From: Cenococcum geophilum 1.58 | Taxonomy: Eukaryota; Ascomycota; Dothideomycetes; Gloniales; Gloniaceae | Length of the DNA stretch: 64,000 bases | Assembly: GCA_001692895.1 (NCBI GenBank) | Contig: KV748190.1 | Span: 459,645-523,644, forward strand | Direction: 5' to 3' | The notes under the pieces: generated by a model | The model's input: the letters and a program-made list of their open reading frames with translations, nothing else | The model's database searches: none | What the model was told of the DNA's origin: nothing | Shown: piece by piece, positions 47,404-57,199 of the stretch | How positions within the stretch are numbered: position 1 is the stretch's first letter | How the letters are laid out: the number at the start of each line of letters is the position of its first letter | Position numbers and translations under genes: made by a program

Positions 47404-48981
47404 CAGGCTTGGCGAAAATAAGGAAATACGATGTCGATCCAATATCGCTTATTGGCCAATAAAATATTGGTCAATATTGGGTTATTGGCCAATATAGACC
47501 GGAAAATTATATTTCCGCAACATTAAAATACATTTAACCATCACAAATTATTATATTGTTAGTAAGGAGTTTTAAAGTAATAAATATATATTTATAAGTC
47601 TATCTAAAGTCGATTTCTAGTATATTAGGGCTTAATTGGCTGGTGAATTTGGCCCCAATCGCCATAGCTCTGCGGAAGCTCTGCACGAAGCTCTGCGTAC
47701 GGAGGCTCTGCACGAAGCTCTGCGGAGGCTTTGCGCGAAGCTCTGCGAGCTCTGCGCGAAGCTCTGCACGAAGCTCTGCGCGAAGCTCTGCACGAAGCTG
47801 CGCGAAGCTCTGCACAAAGCTCTGCGCGAAGCTCTGCGTACCGAGGCTCTGCACGAAGCTCTGTACGAAGCTTTGCATACGGAGGCTCTGCAGAACGGCT
47901 CTGCGTACGACGGTTCTGGACGGCTCTACTACGGAGGCTCTATATAAAAGCTTTGTGCAGAGCTTCGTGTAGAGCTTCGTGCAGAGCTTCGTGCAGAGCT
48001 TCGTGCAGAGCCTCCGTACGCAGAGCTTCGTGCAGAGCTTCGCGCAGAGCTTTGTGCAGAGCTTCGCGCAGAGCTTCGCGCAGAGCTTCGCGCAGAGCTT
48101 TGTGCAGAGCTTCGCGCAGAGCTTTGTGCAGAGCTTCGCGCAGAGCTTCGTGCAGAGCTTCGCGCAGAGCTTTGTGCAGAGCTTCGCGCAGAGCTTTGTG
48201 CAGAGCTTCGCGCAGAGCTTCGTGCAGAGCTTCGCGCAGAGCTTCGCGCAAAGCCTCCGCAGAGCTTCGTGCAGAGCCTCCGTACGCAGAGCTTCTTGCA
48301 GAGCCTCCGTACGCAGAGCTTCGCGCAGAGCTTCGTGCAGAGCTTCGCGCAGAGCTTCGTGCAGAGCTTCGTGCAGAGCTTCGCGCAAAGCCTCCGCAGA
48401 GCCTCGTGCAGAGCCTCCCGACGCAGAGCTTCGTGCAGAGCCTCCGCAGAGCTTCGTGCAGAGCCTCCGTACGCAGAGCTTCGTGCAGAGCCTCCGCAGA
48501 GCTTCGTGCAGAGCCTCCGTACGCAGAGCTTCGTGCAGAGCCTCCGTACGCAGAGCTTCGTGCAGAGCTTCGTGCAGAGCTTCGCGCAGAGTTTCGTGCA
48601 AAGCCTCCGCAGAGCTTCGTGTAGAGCCTCCGTACGCAGAGCTTCGTGCAGAGCTTCGTGCAGAGCTTCGCGCAGAGTTTCGTGCAAAGCCTCCGCAGAG
48701 CTTCGTGCAGAGCCTCCGTGTGTCACGTTATAGCACTAGATTTTGGGGTTCCTTTTGTCTTTTAATCCCTCCGTACTAGTAGATAGTATAGAATTTAATA
48801 TTTCATTATTAGAAGCCATTTTATTATATATATAATAAATATTATAAAAGAAATTTAGAGTTGTAGGGAATGCCAAGAATTATTGGCCGATATTGGCCGA
48901 TATTGGGTAATTTAGCGATATTGGCCAATACCAAATATTGGCCAATAATATTGACCGTCGGATTATTTTCGCCTACACTGC
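47404..48981. mobile_element. hAT-like non-autonomous foldback element carrying a minisatellite
   Basis: The 8-bp direct repeat GGTACGCT flanks it at 47396-47403 and 48982-48989, as in hAT elements. The ends are CAGGCTTGGCGAAAATAA and, reverse-complemented, GCAGTGTAGGCGAAAATAAT. Subterminal TATTGGCCAATA palindromes follow on both sides (47440-47500, 48880-48950). The centre is a 1.06-kb minisatellite. The element keeps abundant CpA and TpG while the LINE around it is depleted, so it arrived after that LINE was mutated. No transposase is present. The right boundary could be off by one base. Confidence 0.82.
47666..48722. repeat. 12-bp minisatellite in two opposite-facing blocks
   Basis: The unit is CAGAGCTTCGTG/CAGAGCTTCGCG with a 15-bp variant CAGAGCCTCCGTACG. 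From 47666 to about 47940 it runs on the minus strand (GAAGCTCTGCGC on plus); from about 47958 to 48722 it runs on plus. The whole array is an imperfect palindrome with a spacer of about 30-60 bp. Because 12 and 15 are multiples of three and the unit has no stop, every frame is open, which creates long spurious ORFs. Confidence 0.95.
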
Positions 48982-50875
48982 GGTACGCTTAAGGAGCAAA
49001 CAGGAGTTACTTAGGCGGGGGAGGCTTTTTAACTAGGCCTTAACTGTAGAAGGTACCTAAGGCTTCCACATTACAGGATATAGCTACGACGCCCTTATAG
49101 GATTACGTCAGTAGGCGCGTAAGATAGGAGTTACGACCCCTGTAAATAGCAGCTTAAGCCTGTGCCGGCGAAAATGATAATAAGAGGCGTAAAACTAGAG
49201 GCTATAGAAGGCTCCTAAGCTGTGCGAAAGCGTACTAACTCTAAAAGGAGACTCTTATATAGACTGCTAGGGGGCAGACTAGTACTTAGGTTAATCCTAT
49301 TATAAGATACCCAAAAGAACTAGTGAAATTCCCCGTGTTATTAGTGGTAGCAGCTAACTGCTTATAAAAAGCCCTAAGCCCTAGGGCTTAGTAAGGGAAA
49401 GCTACTTAAAAACTAAGGTAGAGGCCTAGATAAGTAGGCATATTAAACTCTACTATATAACTACCTAGCTTTAGTAGAGCGTATATACGGCGTAAGCGGC
49501 CCATAAGGGCCAAGTATAGTATATCGCATTATCTAGGATCGTTAATTTTACATAGGGTCTATACTTTTAGAGGTCACGCCTACTATATATAGTAGTTGTC
49601 CGGTTAACTATAATATATAGGTCTAGTATCTAGGCCATTAGAGAATCTAAGAAAGGCCCCCCTAAATCGCTCCTTAAACTACTCTAAAAGGTCTAAACAG
49701 CCTACCTTTGGAGTATAATAGGCGGATATAAGCGAACGGCCATAGCTCTACTTAAAAAGGAAGCTAATATTCCCCCCCTATAACTATATATTAAAGCCGC
49801 TATAATATAAAGGGCGTAAAAGGAACGCAACTCTAATGTTATAAAGTATATTAAGATACGCCTAAATAAACTATAGAGGGACCCTAGGGTGCCTTATAGG
49901 AGAACAAACTAACAACCCTAAAGTAGGGAAGATATATTAGAGAAATAGGTAAAGAAAGCAGAAGAAGAATAGTACTGCTTTAGGGCCTAGGCCTATATAG
50001 AGAAGGAAGGGAGACGCGTAAGAGGCTAGTAAAGATAATAGTAAGAGAGAGAAAGGAGCCAAAGTAGAGCATAAAAGAATGCTAGGAAACTATCTACCGT
50101 AATATAATACTGGCTAGACTAATGCTAGAGAGGTATATAGGAGTTAAAGGTACAGAGGCTAATTAAGGTAAGAGGAACCTAAGCTGTAGCATAGTTAACG
50201 CTATAGGGGGTAAATACCCTAGGGCTCTAAAAAGGCCTAATAAAGGNAGAAAATATAATAGTAACNCTCTTAAGAATAGGAATAATAGGACTAAAAGACT
50301 AGCTCTACTAGGTAGGTGTTCTAGTAAGTAGCCTAAGATATAAATATAGCTAGCTAAAACAGACACTAAAATATGTAATACTGTTATACCCCTTACACAC
50401 TAACTAAGAAGTAATACTCTTAATAGCTAGTATAGAGAACTATAAGACACTGCTTTTAATATAAAAAGGCCTTAAGGCGGTTACCTAGTGGCTTATTAGC
50501 TAAAATATACTAAACTAGTTCTAGGTTATAAAGGAAATANTAATANANNGTAGNGNGGTNAGNAANNGGNGCCCCCTAATNACTCTATAGNAGTAGAGTA
50601 AAGTNTNNAATACTAGCGCGTCCGTAGGCTANTTACGGTAGCAGTGGTTCCTAAGGAGGTTAAAAAGTAAGGTAGTAGGAGCACCATAGGTGACTCGCAG
50701 GCGCCTTGTAGGCGCCTCGCAGGCGAGTCCCAAGAGGCGGGGAGATGGATCTCGGGGTTTTCTCAAGTTGAGTCTTTCTTAAGTTAAGTTTTCTCCCTAT
50801 ATGTAAATAAGGAGTAGTCCGCGTGGGCCCAATAGGGATCCGAATCAGACGTTAAGTAATGAATTATTATTATTA

Positions 50876-51074
50876 TATATATATATATATATATATTATA
50901 ACTATATAATCTAACTAGATATAGGAATTTATAGAGCTCTACGCCGCCGTTAGCGTCTCTATTAAGTATCTTCCTCTATACTACCTAGACTTTAACCTAA
51001 TTAAGCTTTCCTTTTATAACTTAAAGGCGTAGATTTAACTAAATATTTACTAATCAAACAAGCCAAGCAAGCTG
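50876..51074. other. right edge of the transposon island
   Basis: (TA)n followed by about 180 bp of TpA-rich sequence with no recognised gene. Composition returns to normal at about 51060, inside the remains of the HET gene. Confidence 0.5.
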
Positions 51075-51737
51075 TTAAGCCAGCTTGCTTGATAGCAAGT
51101 CTGACGTAACCTTTGCCTGGCCACACTGTATCTAAGGACTGGTCGAAAATACCAACTCTTGGAACACCCACACTTGGGTGAACCACTCGTTCCTTAGTAT
51201 TGAAGCAAACGGTAAGTTAAGGCTAATGTTGGCTCAATTGCAACTTTGACGTAGTGCAGTAATACATTGGAACTCAGCACTATCGATGGCTGCAAGGCCG
51301 AGGTAAATGATAGTGTGGAGTGCCCCACTGTATATTTGCCCCATTATAGCAATCTGCAGTCTCTTCTCATCGCTATCGCTCTGGTTGATGCAGATACCAT
51401 CGGCCCATAGTAAAAGGGCCCTCGTCTCATCAGGTATGTTGCAGAGCGCCGAGAAGAGATTGGCAGTTATTTCTAAAGACGTCCCGTTGATCCAAACTCT
51501 CCTAGTCTTGTCAGGACAGCCCCAAACGTAAGACAGCGCCATGTAATGGTTAAGAATGTCATCGCCACCAAATCTTGAGAGATTTGCGTGGACCAATTTG
51601 TACCGTATCGGAGCAGAACTTTCTAGAGCTGGCTGCAATTCAATCAGTCGTATGCCATCTGGTTCCGTAAGTGGTGCATATTTATACTTCATAGACATGG
51701 CGTTGTCTTGAATCGGGTTCGCAAAGAGGTTGAGCAA
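51075..51737 (-). pseudogene. HET (heterokaryon incompatibility) domain gene, decayed and 3'-truncated
   Basis: The HET domain (PF06985) triggers cell death when incompatible fungal cells fuse. The frame from MLNLFANPIQDNAMSMKYKY shows the family's N-terminal signature (YKYAPL..IRLIELQP). The three conserved blocks follow: HYMALSYVWG, LLLWADGICINQSDSDEKR with GQIYSGALHTIIYLGL, and, further on, RNEWFTQVWVFQEL. About two breaks interrupt the frame. The gene then runs into the transposon island near 51075, where the C-terminal region is missing. It is best treated as a fossil of a non-self recognition gene. Confidence 0.82.
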
Positions 51738-52208
51738 TGAACTGCTTGCTCGGGGGTGAAAACCGAGAATGCTGTTGACAGACTTCGCACCTAAATTAAC
51801 TTAAGGTTCAGGAACGCGCTGACCAAAATAACGAGCTACCTGGAAACGGAAGTGCGGCACTTAGCTCCACTAGCCACTCACGGTAGCAACTACCGCGTTA
51901 TCTCACACACCACATGTTGATGTATGAGTGGCTAGCTTTGCATGTTATGCATGCTACAGCATGCGTCTATTGGAGAATATCAGCCACAGATAATTCGAAT
52001 ATCATCCAAGGCTACTTCAGAAGGGTGATTCAGATACGATCAACCTTGTGGAAGCAAGGTCTGGAAGCAAGGTCAGGAAGTAAGCAAGGTCAGGAAGTAA
52101 GAAAAGTCGAATATTGTTTAATTCATTATCGCTTGGTCAAATGAGAGTGCAGAGAAGCTTCATATTGCAACAAAAACCGAACAAACCAACTTTTGACTCT
52201 TCCGGGAC
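51738..52208. other. intergenic between the HET fossil and tyrosinase
   Basis: No gene. A short tandem motif (AGCAAGGTCAGGAAGTA-like, about 52050-52105) and a GCATG-rich palindromic patch (about 51938-51962) are the only structure seen. Confidence 0.55.
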
Positions 52209-54578
52209 CTAGATCTGGTCGCCGGGGCTGTGGCCCGCAGATTTCCCGTCCGTGATGGTTGGGTGCACGGTATAAACGTCAGAATAAACAGGTACGCCAT
52301 CGTCTCCGATTCTGACATTGGTGCTCACAACCGAGACATTCAAGCCCGGCACCTCATTCCTGTCCTTCTCCTCGCCGTTGAACATTGTAACGCGCCAGTG
52401 CAGGTTCTTCGCCAAATAGGGCTCTACGTCCTCTGTTTTCAGGCTTGCCAGCCTGCCCGCCACAATCTCTCCTAGCAGCGCAGTCGTCAGTGGCACGGTG
52501 CCGGTGACGACCAGCTCGTTTTCTTGGTCGGTCTTGCACTTGGCGCATTCAGTGTTGGGTGCGCGACCCAGTACCGTGAAGCGGCCGACGAGGTTGGGCT
52601 CGAGAGGCCAGGTCTTGGGATCGGGGCTAAATTCGCCAAGGAAGACGAGGACACGGAAGGTTTGCGAGAGACCGTGCTTGACGGCGCGCATGTTGGTGAT
52701 CCATTCCGTGTAGGTGTTATCGAGCGCAAGGTGAGCAAATTGCTCGGGAAGTTCAAGAGGCGCGACTGCTGGTGCGGCTACTTCTTTGGGTTTCGCAGCC
52801 GGCTCCGCTGAAGCAGGTGGTGGCGGATGCTCAGCGGGTCCAGGATTGGCCGCTTTGGGAGCTTGGATGGGATGTTGCGCGGATGGAGGTGCTGGATGAG
52901 CAACGGCTTTCTTTGTGAACGCAGCCGCAAGAGCAGGGCTAGGAGTAACGGCGGCTGCAATATTGGCGCTGGCATTTGAAAAGAAATTGTTCAAGGCGTT
53001 GGCTCCATACTCTTTCACCACTATATTGCGGACAGCGGCCTGGTACGCCTGCGTGCTGAGATAACTCCACTTTTGAGTCTCAGGATATGCGTAGCCGAAG
53101 GTAGTTGTTTCCTTCACTCGAGTTGAGGTCCAGAATTTGGTCCCCGATGCATCCCAGAAGGGTTTGAGCCCACTGTTAGCGTCCTCCGTTGCGCCTTGAG
53201 CGGTGAAAAAGTTCCCTTCGCTTGCTTTCGCCGTTACATAACTGTTAGGGTTCATAGCTTGCCAGATAGCCCCAAGGCGATCGACGTTGCTAAGAGATAT
53301 TAGTATGAACCTTCACAAGGGGTTGGAGGCAGCTCAAACCAGTGATGAAGCCAAAAGACAGGGTCAAAAGCAGAAACCTCTAGTGCGCTCATGTGACCAT
53401 TGCCTCCAGTCTTGTCATGGATCTCGTTATGAATATCCTCAAGACTTCCATAGGTGCCAGCCCGTCCATTGCGCAGCCATTCATTGTTACTGAATGCATC
53501 AAATTGCTTGTATGAAAGCAGGATAAGAGAAACATTGTTTCTCAAAGAGGCATTTTCATTTGAAATCACTCGGGATACTCGGTCATCCCGAGACTGTGCA
53601 CTGGCATCGTTGCTATCGGGGTACCGGAGAGTGCCAGGAAAGACGCTCCACTATTGATTATCAGCAATGCTTGTTGGATTCTTGTTCCATGATGTGATTA
53701 ATCTAGGGAGTAATGCACGCAATCCATTGACAATATTCCAGACCTTAAGGTCTTGAAAAAGGCGACTTACCCTATCATCTAGATCTCCTTGACTTGCTCT
53801 TGCGGGGAATTGATAGCTGTATAAGGGATTGGAGATTCGCTTCGTAGCCCCATCAACATCAATGATAGTTGCTTGCGGGGAACTTATAGAAGAAGGGAAT
53901 GCGCTTCCTGGTCCTTTCGCAGCCCAGTCCCAATAAGGGATTCTAAAGGTTTGTGCAGCTGCAACGTAGCGACCACGGACTGCCGCGGGGAATTGAGTTG
54001 CGACCTGCTGAATAATGGCGTAAAGCGCTTGCTGTGATTGTGGTTAATAGTGCATTTGTTAAGCTCCATAGTGCCTGTATTTTGGGATGAAAAGTTTGGG
54101 ATTTTAGAAACACAAACCTCGTACAAAGCAAGATAAGGACGGTGCCACGTCAAGAACAGGATCGAGCTGTGCGTGCAATATCCCCCAAATGTGGGGTTGG
54201 AGACCCCATTTACATCATCCCAAGGGATGAATGGCTCGCCGTGGATGCCTATTCCGGCAATTTCAGAATGGTCAGCAAGGAATGTAGTTCCACCGGCTTA
54301 GAATAGTGGAGGAAGAGATCCTTAGCGCATGTGACATACCAGCTAGCTGATAGTACGAAAGCAGGTCATCTGCGTCTACCTGTTGGAAGTTGACAAGACC
54401 AAGCAAGAACAGATTCCATTGATCTGGGAAATTCTTCTGAAGATCCCGAACTTCACGCCTCAGGGGGACGGCGCCTGCTTGAAATTAGGATACTTGGTCA
54501 ACAGGACATATTGCGAGGCTGACCGTTGGCGGCTGGAGTAGTAGGAACACCAGTAGTGGCCACGTTTGAGCTCGCCAT
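52209..54578 (-). CDS. tyrosinase (type-3 copper monophenol oxidase)
   Basis: It oxidises monophenols and diphenols to quinones, an early step in melanin formation. Six exons, 54578-54524, 54474-54340, 54248-54118, 54031-53771, 53650-53340 and 53289-52209, keep frame and give 657 residues; introns are 49-120 bp with GT/AG ends. CuA ligands are His66 in GIHGEPF, the His in YCTHSSIL and the His in WHRPYLALYE. CuB ligands are about His268 and His272 in DIHNEIHDK and about His296 in FDPVFWLHHCNVDR. TFRIPYWDWAA is the usual strand between them. A Pro/Ala-rich linker (about residues 415-475) leads to a C-terminal domain (YTEWITNMRAVKHGLSQTF, LVGRFTVLG) that in known fungal tyrosinases covers the active site until cleaved. 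There is no signal peptide, so it is probably intracellular at first. All key residues are present and the gene looks functional. Confidence 0.94.
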
Positions 54579-55973
54579 AGTTGTTGCGGACCAGCTGTTT
54601 TAGCGCCTACAGTATGCACTGGAACCGAATAAAAACTTGATTCTGACTAGAGAGGATTGAGTAGACTTGATTTGAGTAGTGGATTTAGTCATGAAATACT
54701 GGTTGAGGAGCTTCTCGGCTTTATGTGACAGTCGAGGCAGAGACATGGCATTCCAATACTTTCCAGGCACTTCAGCTGAGTAGCCTAATAAGGTCGAGAA
54801 AAGCCACATTTGTGCTCGTTGGTGCCCATGCGAAATTGGTAGTATCATTCTGTGCTACTTCGGAAGGTCTCAGGTAGCCCTCAGACTAGCTGCAGCTTTG
54901 GAGAGCGCGTGGAATAAGAAATAGAGGGGGAGGGACAAGTCTGGCCCCGCCCGGGCTGGCTGAACACTTCCACCATAGTGGGGTTCAAACGCCCAATAAT
55001 GCAAAAGGACAAGACTCCGGCGGTGCGTTTACATGAAGTTGTCAAGCCATATTTTTTGATCGCTGAAGCGGCCTCTCCGCAGTCTTACGGCATGTAAGCA
55101 CGGGCCCCTGCGCATACATTCTTCATTGAAATCCGAGGATGGAAGAATGTGGTGGCGCTTGTAAGCTGCAGTCGACAGCTGAGATGGCGAAATGGCCGCC
55201 AATTCATATAAAGCTGCAGCAGAAACGACTGTTTCGGCGTTCAGCAGTCGGTGGTGAAACAGCTGATCCACAAACCATGGTGTTATCATGTGGGTCCAGC
55301 CTTTTATCCGAAGTGCCTAAGTGCACGTGCGGCGCCACTTACCGCTGGGTGAAATAAAACGGAGCTGAATGGGTGTCTTCCGATGGCTTGATAAGTTTGC
55401 AACAAAGCGACCGGGCAGAATGACATTAATTAGAGGCACTCCATTGGAGTTTGAATTTGACGTATGGAACTCGAAGAAATTGTTGGCATAATGAATAAAG
55501 TTAAAAAATGAATGCCTAGTGAGTTTTTCCCCATTCAACAAAGCGAGTAATACGGTTTGTGTTCGACATCTCATACGGTTGGTTTTTCTTAGGAATCGTC
55601 ACCATTGGCCAATGTGTGGTCACAAGCCACGATGCTGACGGAGTTTGCCGTTTGAGATAATCATCTCTGTTGCGTCTCCCGTAAGTTCCTTTTGGAGAAG
55701 TCTGATGAACTTGGAGAAGTTTAGAGCAGATACTAAGAACAGGTACTATAAACGTGCGGCGCGCGCGGGTTTTATCGCGCGCCTGGACCTCGCTTCTTGG
55801 TATCAGTCTCCACGATAGAAGATGAGGGGATTTGCGCACTTTCCTCATCAGCTCAAACTTCAATTTCACGCTAACTCGTATCAACTGAAGGCGTATCTTT
55901 ATGCATTATGCCTCTAGTAATCATCCTCTCCAGCGCTGGGAAGACAGACATCTAAGTTTTGTTCCGCCTTATA
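54579..55973. other. intergenic upstream of tyrosinase
   Basis: About 1.4 kb before the MITE. Several short frames (for example 55516-55884 minus) lack domains. The first few hundred bases would be the tyrosinase promoter. No other gene recognised. Confidence 0.5.
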
Positions 55974-56533
55974 CCGGTACACGATTCGTTCCGGATTATT
56001 TCTACTTCATCCTGGAATAAATCGTCTTTAGAGGTTAATTCCGGATTAATTGCCTTATCTGGCAAAGGTTTAATATAAAAAGCTTTAAATTGGCGTTTTA
56101 ATGGGGGCGTCCGATTGGCTACAAGCTGGTGTCCTTTGGGATGTCTTTTTGGGGTCGTTTTTGGGTTTTGACTCAAGCAATCGTGTGGGACCTTGGCTCT
56201 TGGCTCTACAATTGCCTTAATTAGGCCTAGATCGGCGGTATCACGTGATCGCCCACCCCATTGCCCACCCCATTGCTCAAATAACTAAGGCTTAAATCGG
56301 CCCCAAAAAGGCCCTCCAAAGGGCACCAACTTGTGGCCAATCGGACGCCCCCGTCAAGATGCTACCATCGGTTAAATTTAAAGGCCTTTTAAAGATCTTA
56401 TATAAAAAATCTTTTCCGGAATGAGTCGTTTGTTCCGGTACAGCCTCTTAAAGCGATACACGACTTTTACCTAAATAAGGACGTCTTTGTTCCGGATTGA
56501 AGCAGAAATATTCCGGAACTAGTCGTGTGTCGG
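55974..56533. mobile_element. 560-bp MITE with very long inverted repeats, TA-flanked
   Basis: The outer ends are CCGGTACACGATTCGTTCC and, reverse-complemented, CCGACACACGACTAGTTCC, with TA on each side (55972-55973, 56534-56535). Imperfect complementarity runs for most of each half, including a closely matching inner block GTCCGATTGGC.ACAAG (about 56108-56125 and its partner about 56333-56350). The right half carries some extra sequence. No transposase is present. It keeps CpA/TpG and so is not strongly RIP-mutated. Confidence 0.87.
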
Positions 56534-56535
56534 TA

Positions 56536-57199
56536 CTAGGCAGAACAGTTTCCCGCTCTATATGTACAGACATTAGCATATCTATGTATCACTACGATTG
56601 CTAAAATTGACTTGATCAGTACTAAATCCGCCGTCGGAACAACAAAATATGCACCCTCCCGCCCTAAAGATGTACTATAATTCTCCGCATTTCGATCCAT
56701 ACATGAGCTTTCTGGTTCTTCACACGGGCTAGGGGATTTGTGGTATCGACTAAAAGACCCATGCATACCACCCAACGCGCTCCCAGCCGCTTTGCCTTTA
56801 AAAAATATGTTCAAAGCACGCTCATACATACAGACTCTTTTCTCCCTGGCTCTGGTGAAAAGTGTTAGTATGCTATAGTGAAGTACGAGCCACTCTGACA
56901 TGATTTGGCTCAAGTGATCACCAAGGTTGGCCAAGAAATGCGGGGTGTTGGTGGATTGGGTGATAGGCGAGGGCATCACGGAGTACAAAGTACACTCTAA
57001 ATGATGCACTTTCCTTAGAGTAACTGTTATCATTGTCATATATAGCCACGATTCTCATTGGATATCTTTAAAATGCTAGTCTTCCTTGATTCACATCCCT
57101 GAATCTCTCTCCCTTGGAAGCTACTGAAAACCTTCCTCGATCATAAGCAGGAATATCGTGATTGTGTCCTGCTCCAACCCCAAGCTTCCACTCTGGCTA
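56536..57199. other. 3' flank of RDH54, no gene recognised
   Basis: A 167-codon minus-strand frame (56536-57039) ends at the MITE edge, has no known domain and is rich in fungal-UTR-like sequence. I do not consider it supported as a gene. Confidence 0.45.

Larger units (their letters stand above)
46074..50875 (+). mobile_element. chimeric LINE: family-A 5' part joined to family-B 3' part
   Basis: It starts GCCCGCGAAGCCC, the same first base as LINE A, and follows LINE A (reverse complement of 35352 to about 33600) to about 49468. There it switches to LINE B (reverse complement of about 41100 to 39713) and ends TCAGACGTTAAGTAATGAAT plus ATT repeats. The join keeps neither a complete endonuclease nor the reverse-transcriptase core, so the copy could only have moved with help. 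A hAT-like element (47404-48981) is inserted in the A part. Clusters of N at 50247, 50266 and 50540-50632 mark poorly resolved sequence. The (TA)n flanks hide any target duplication. Confidence 0.82.

Noticed and set aside
47666-48722. Possible CRISPR-like array
   Set aside because: Units are contiguous with no spacers, and the genome is fungal.
47600-48779. Several overlapping open frames of 100-330 codons on both strands
   Set aside because: They are a by-product of a stop-free 12/15-bp repeat, open in all frames at once; repetitive Leu/Arg/Ala peptides without domain or start context.
56536-57039. 167-codon minus-strand frame next to the MITE
   Set aside because: No domain, no intron support, ends in the MITE border and overlaps the likely RDH54 3' UTR.
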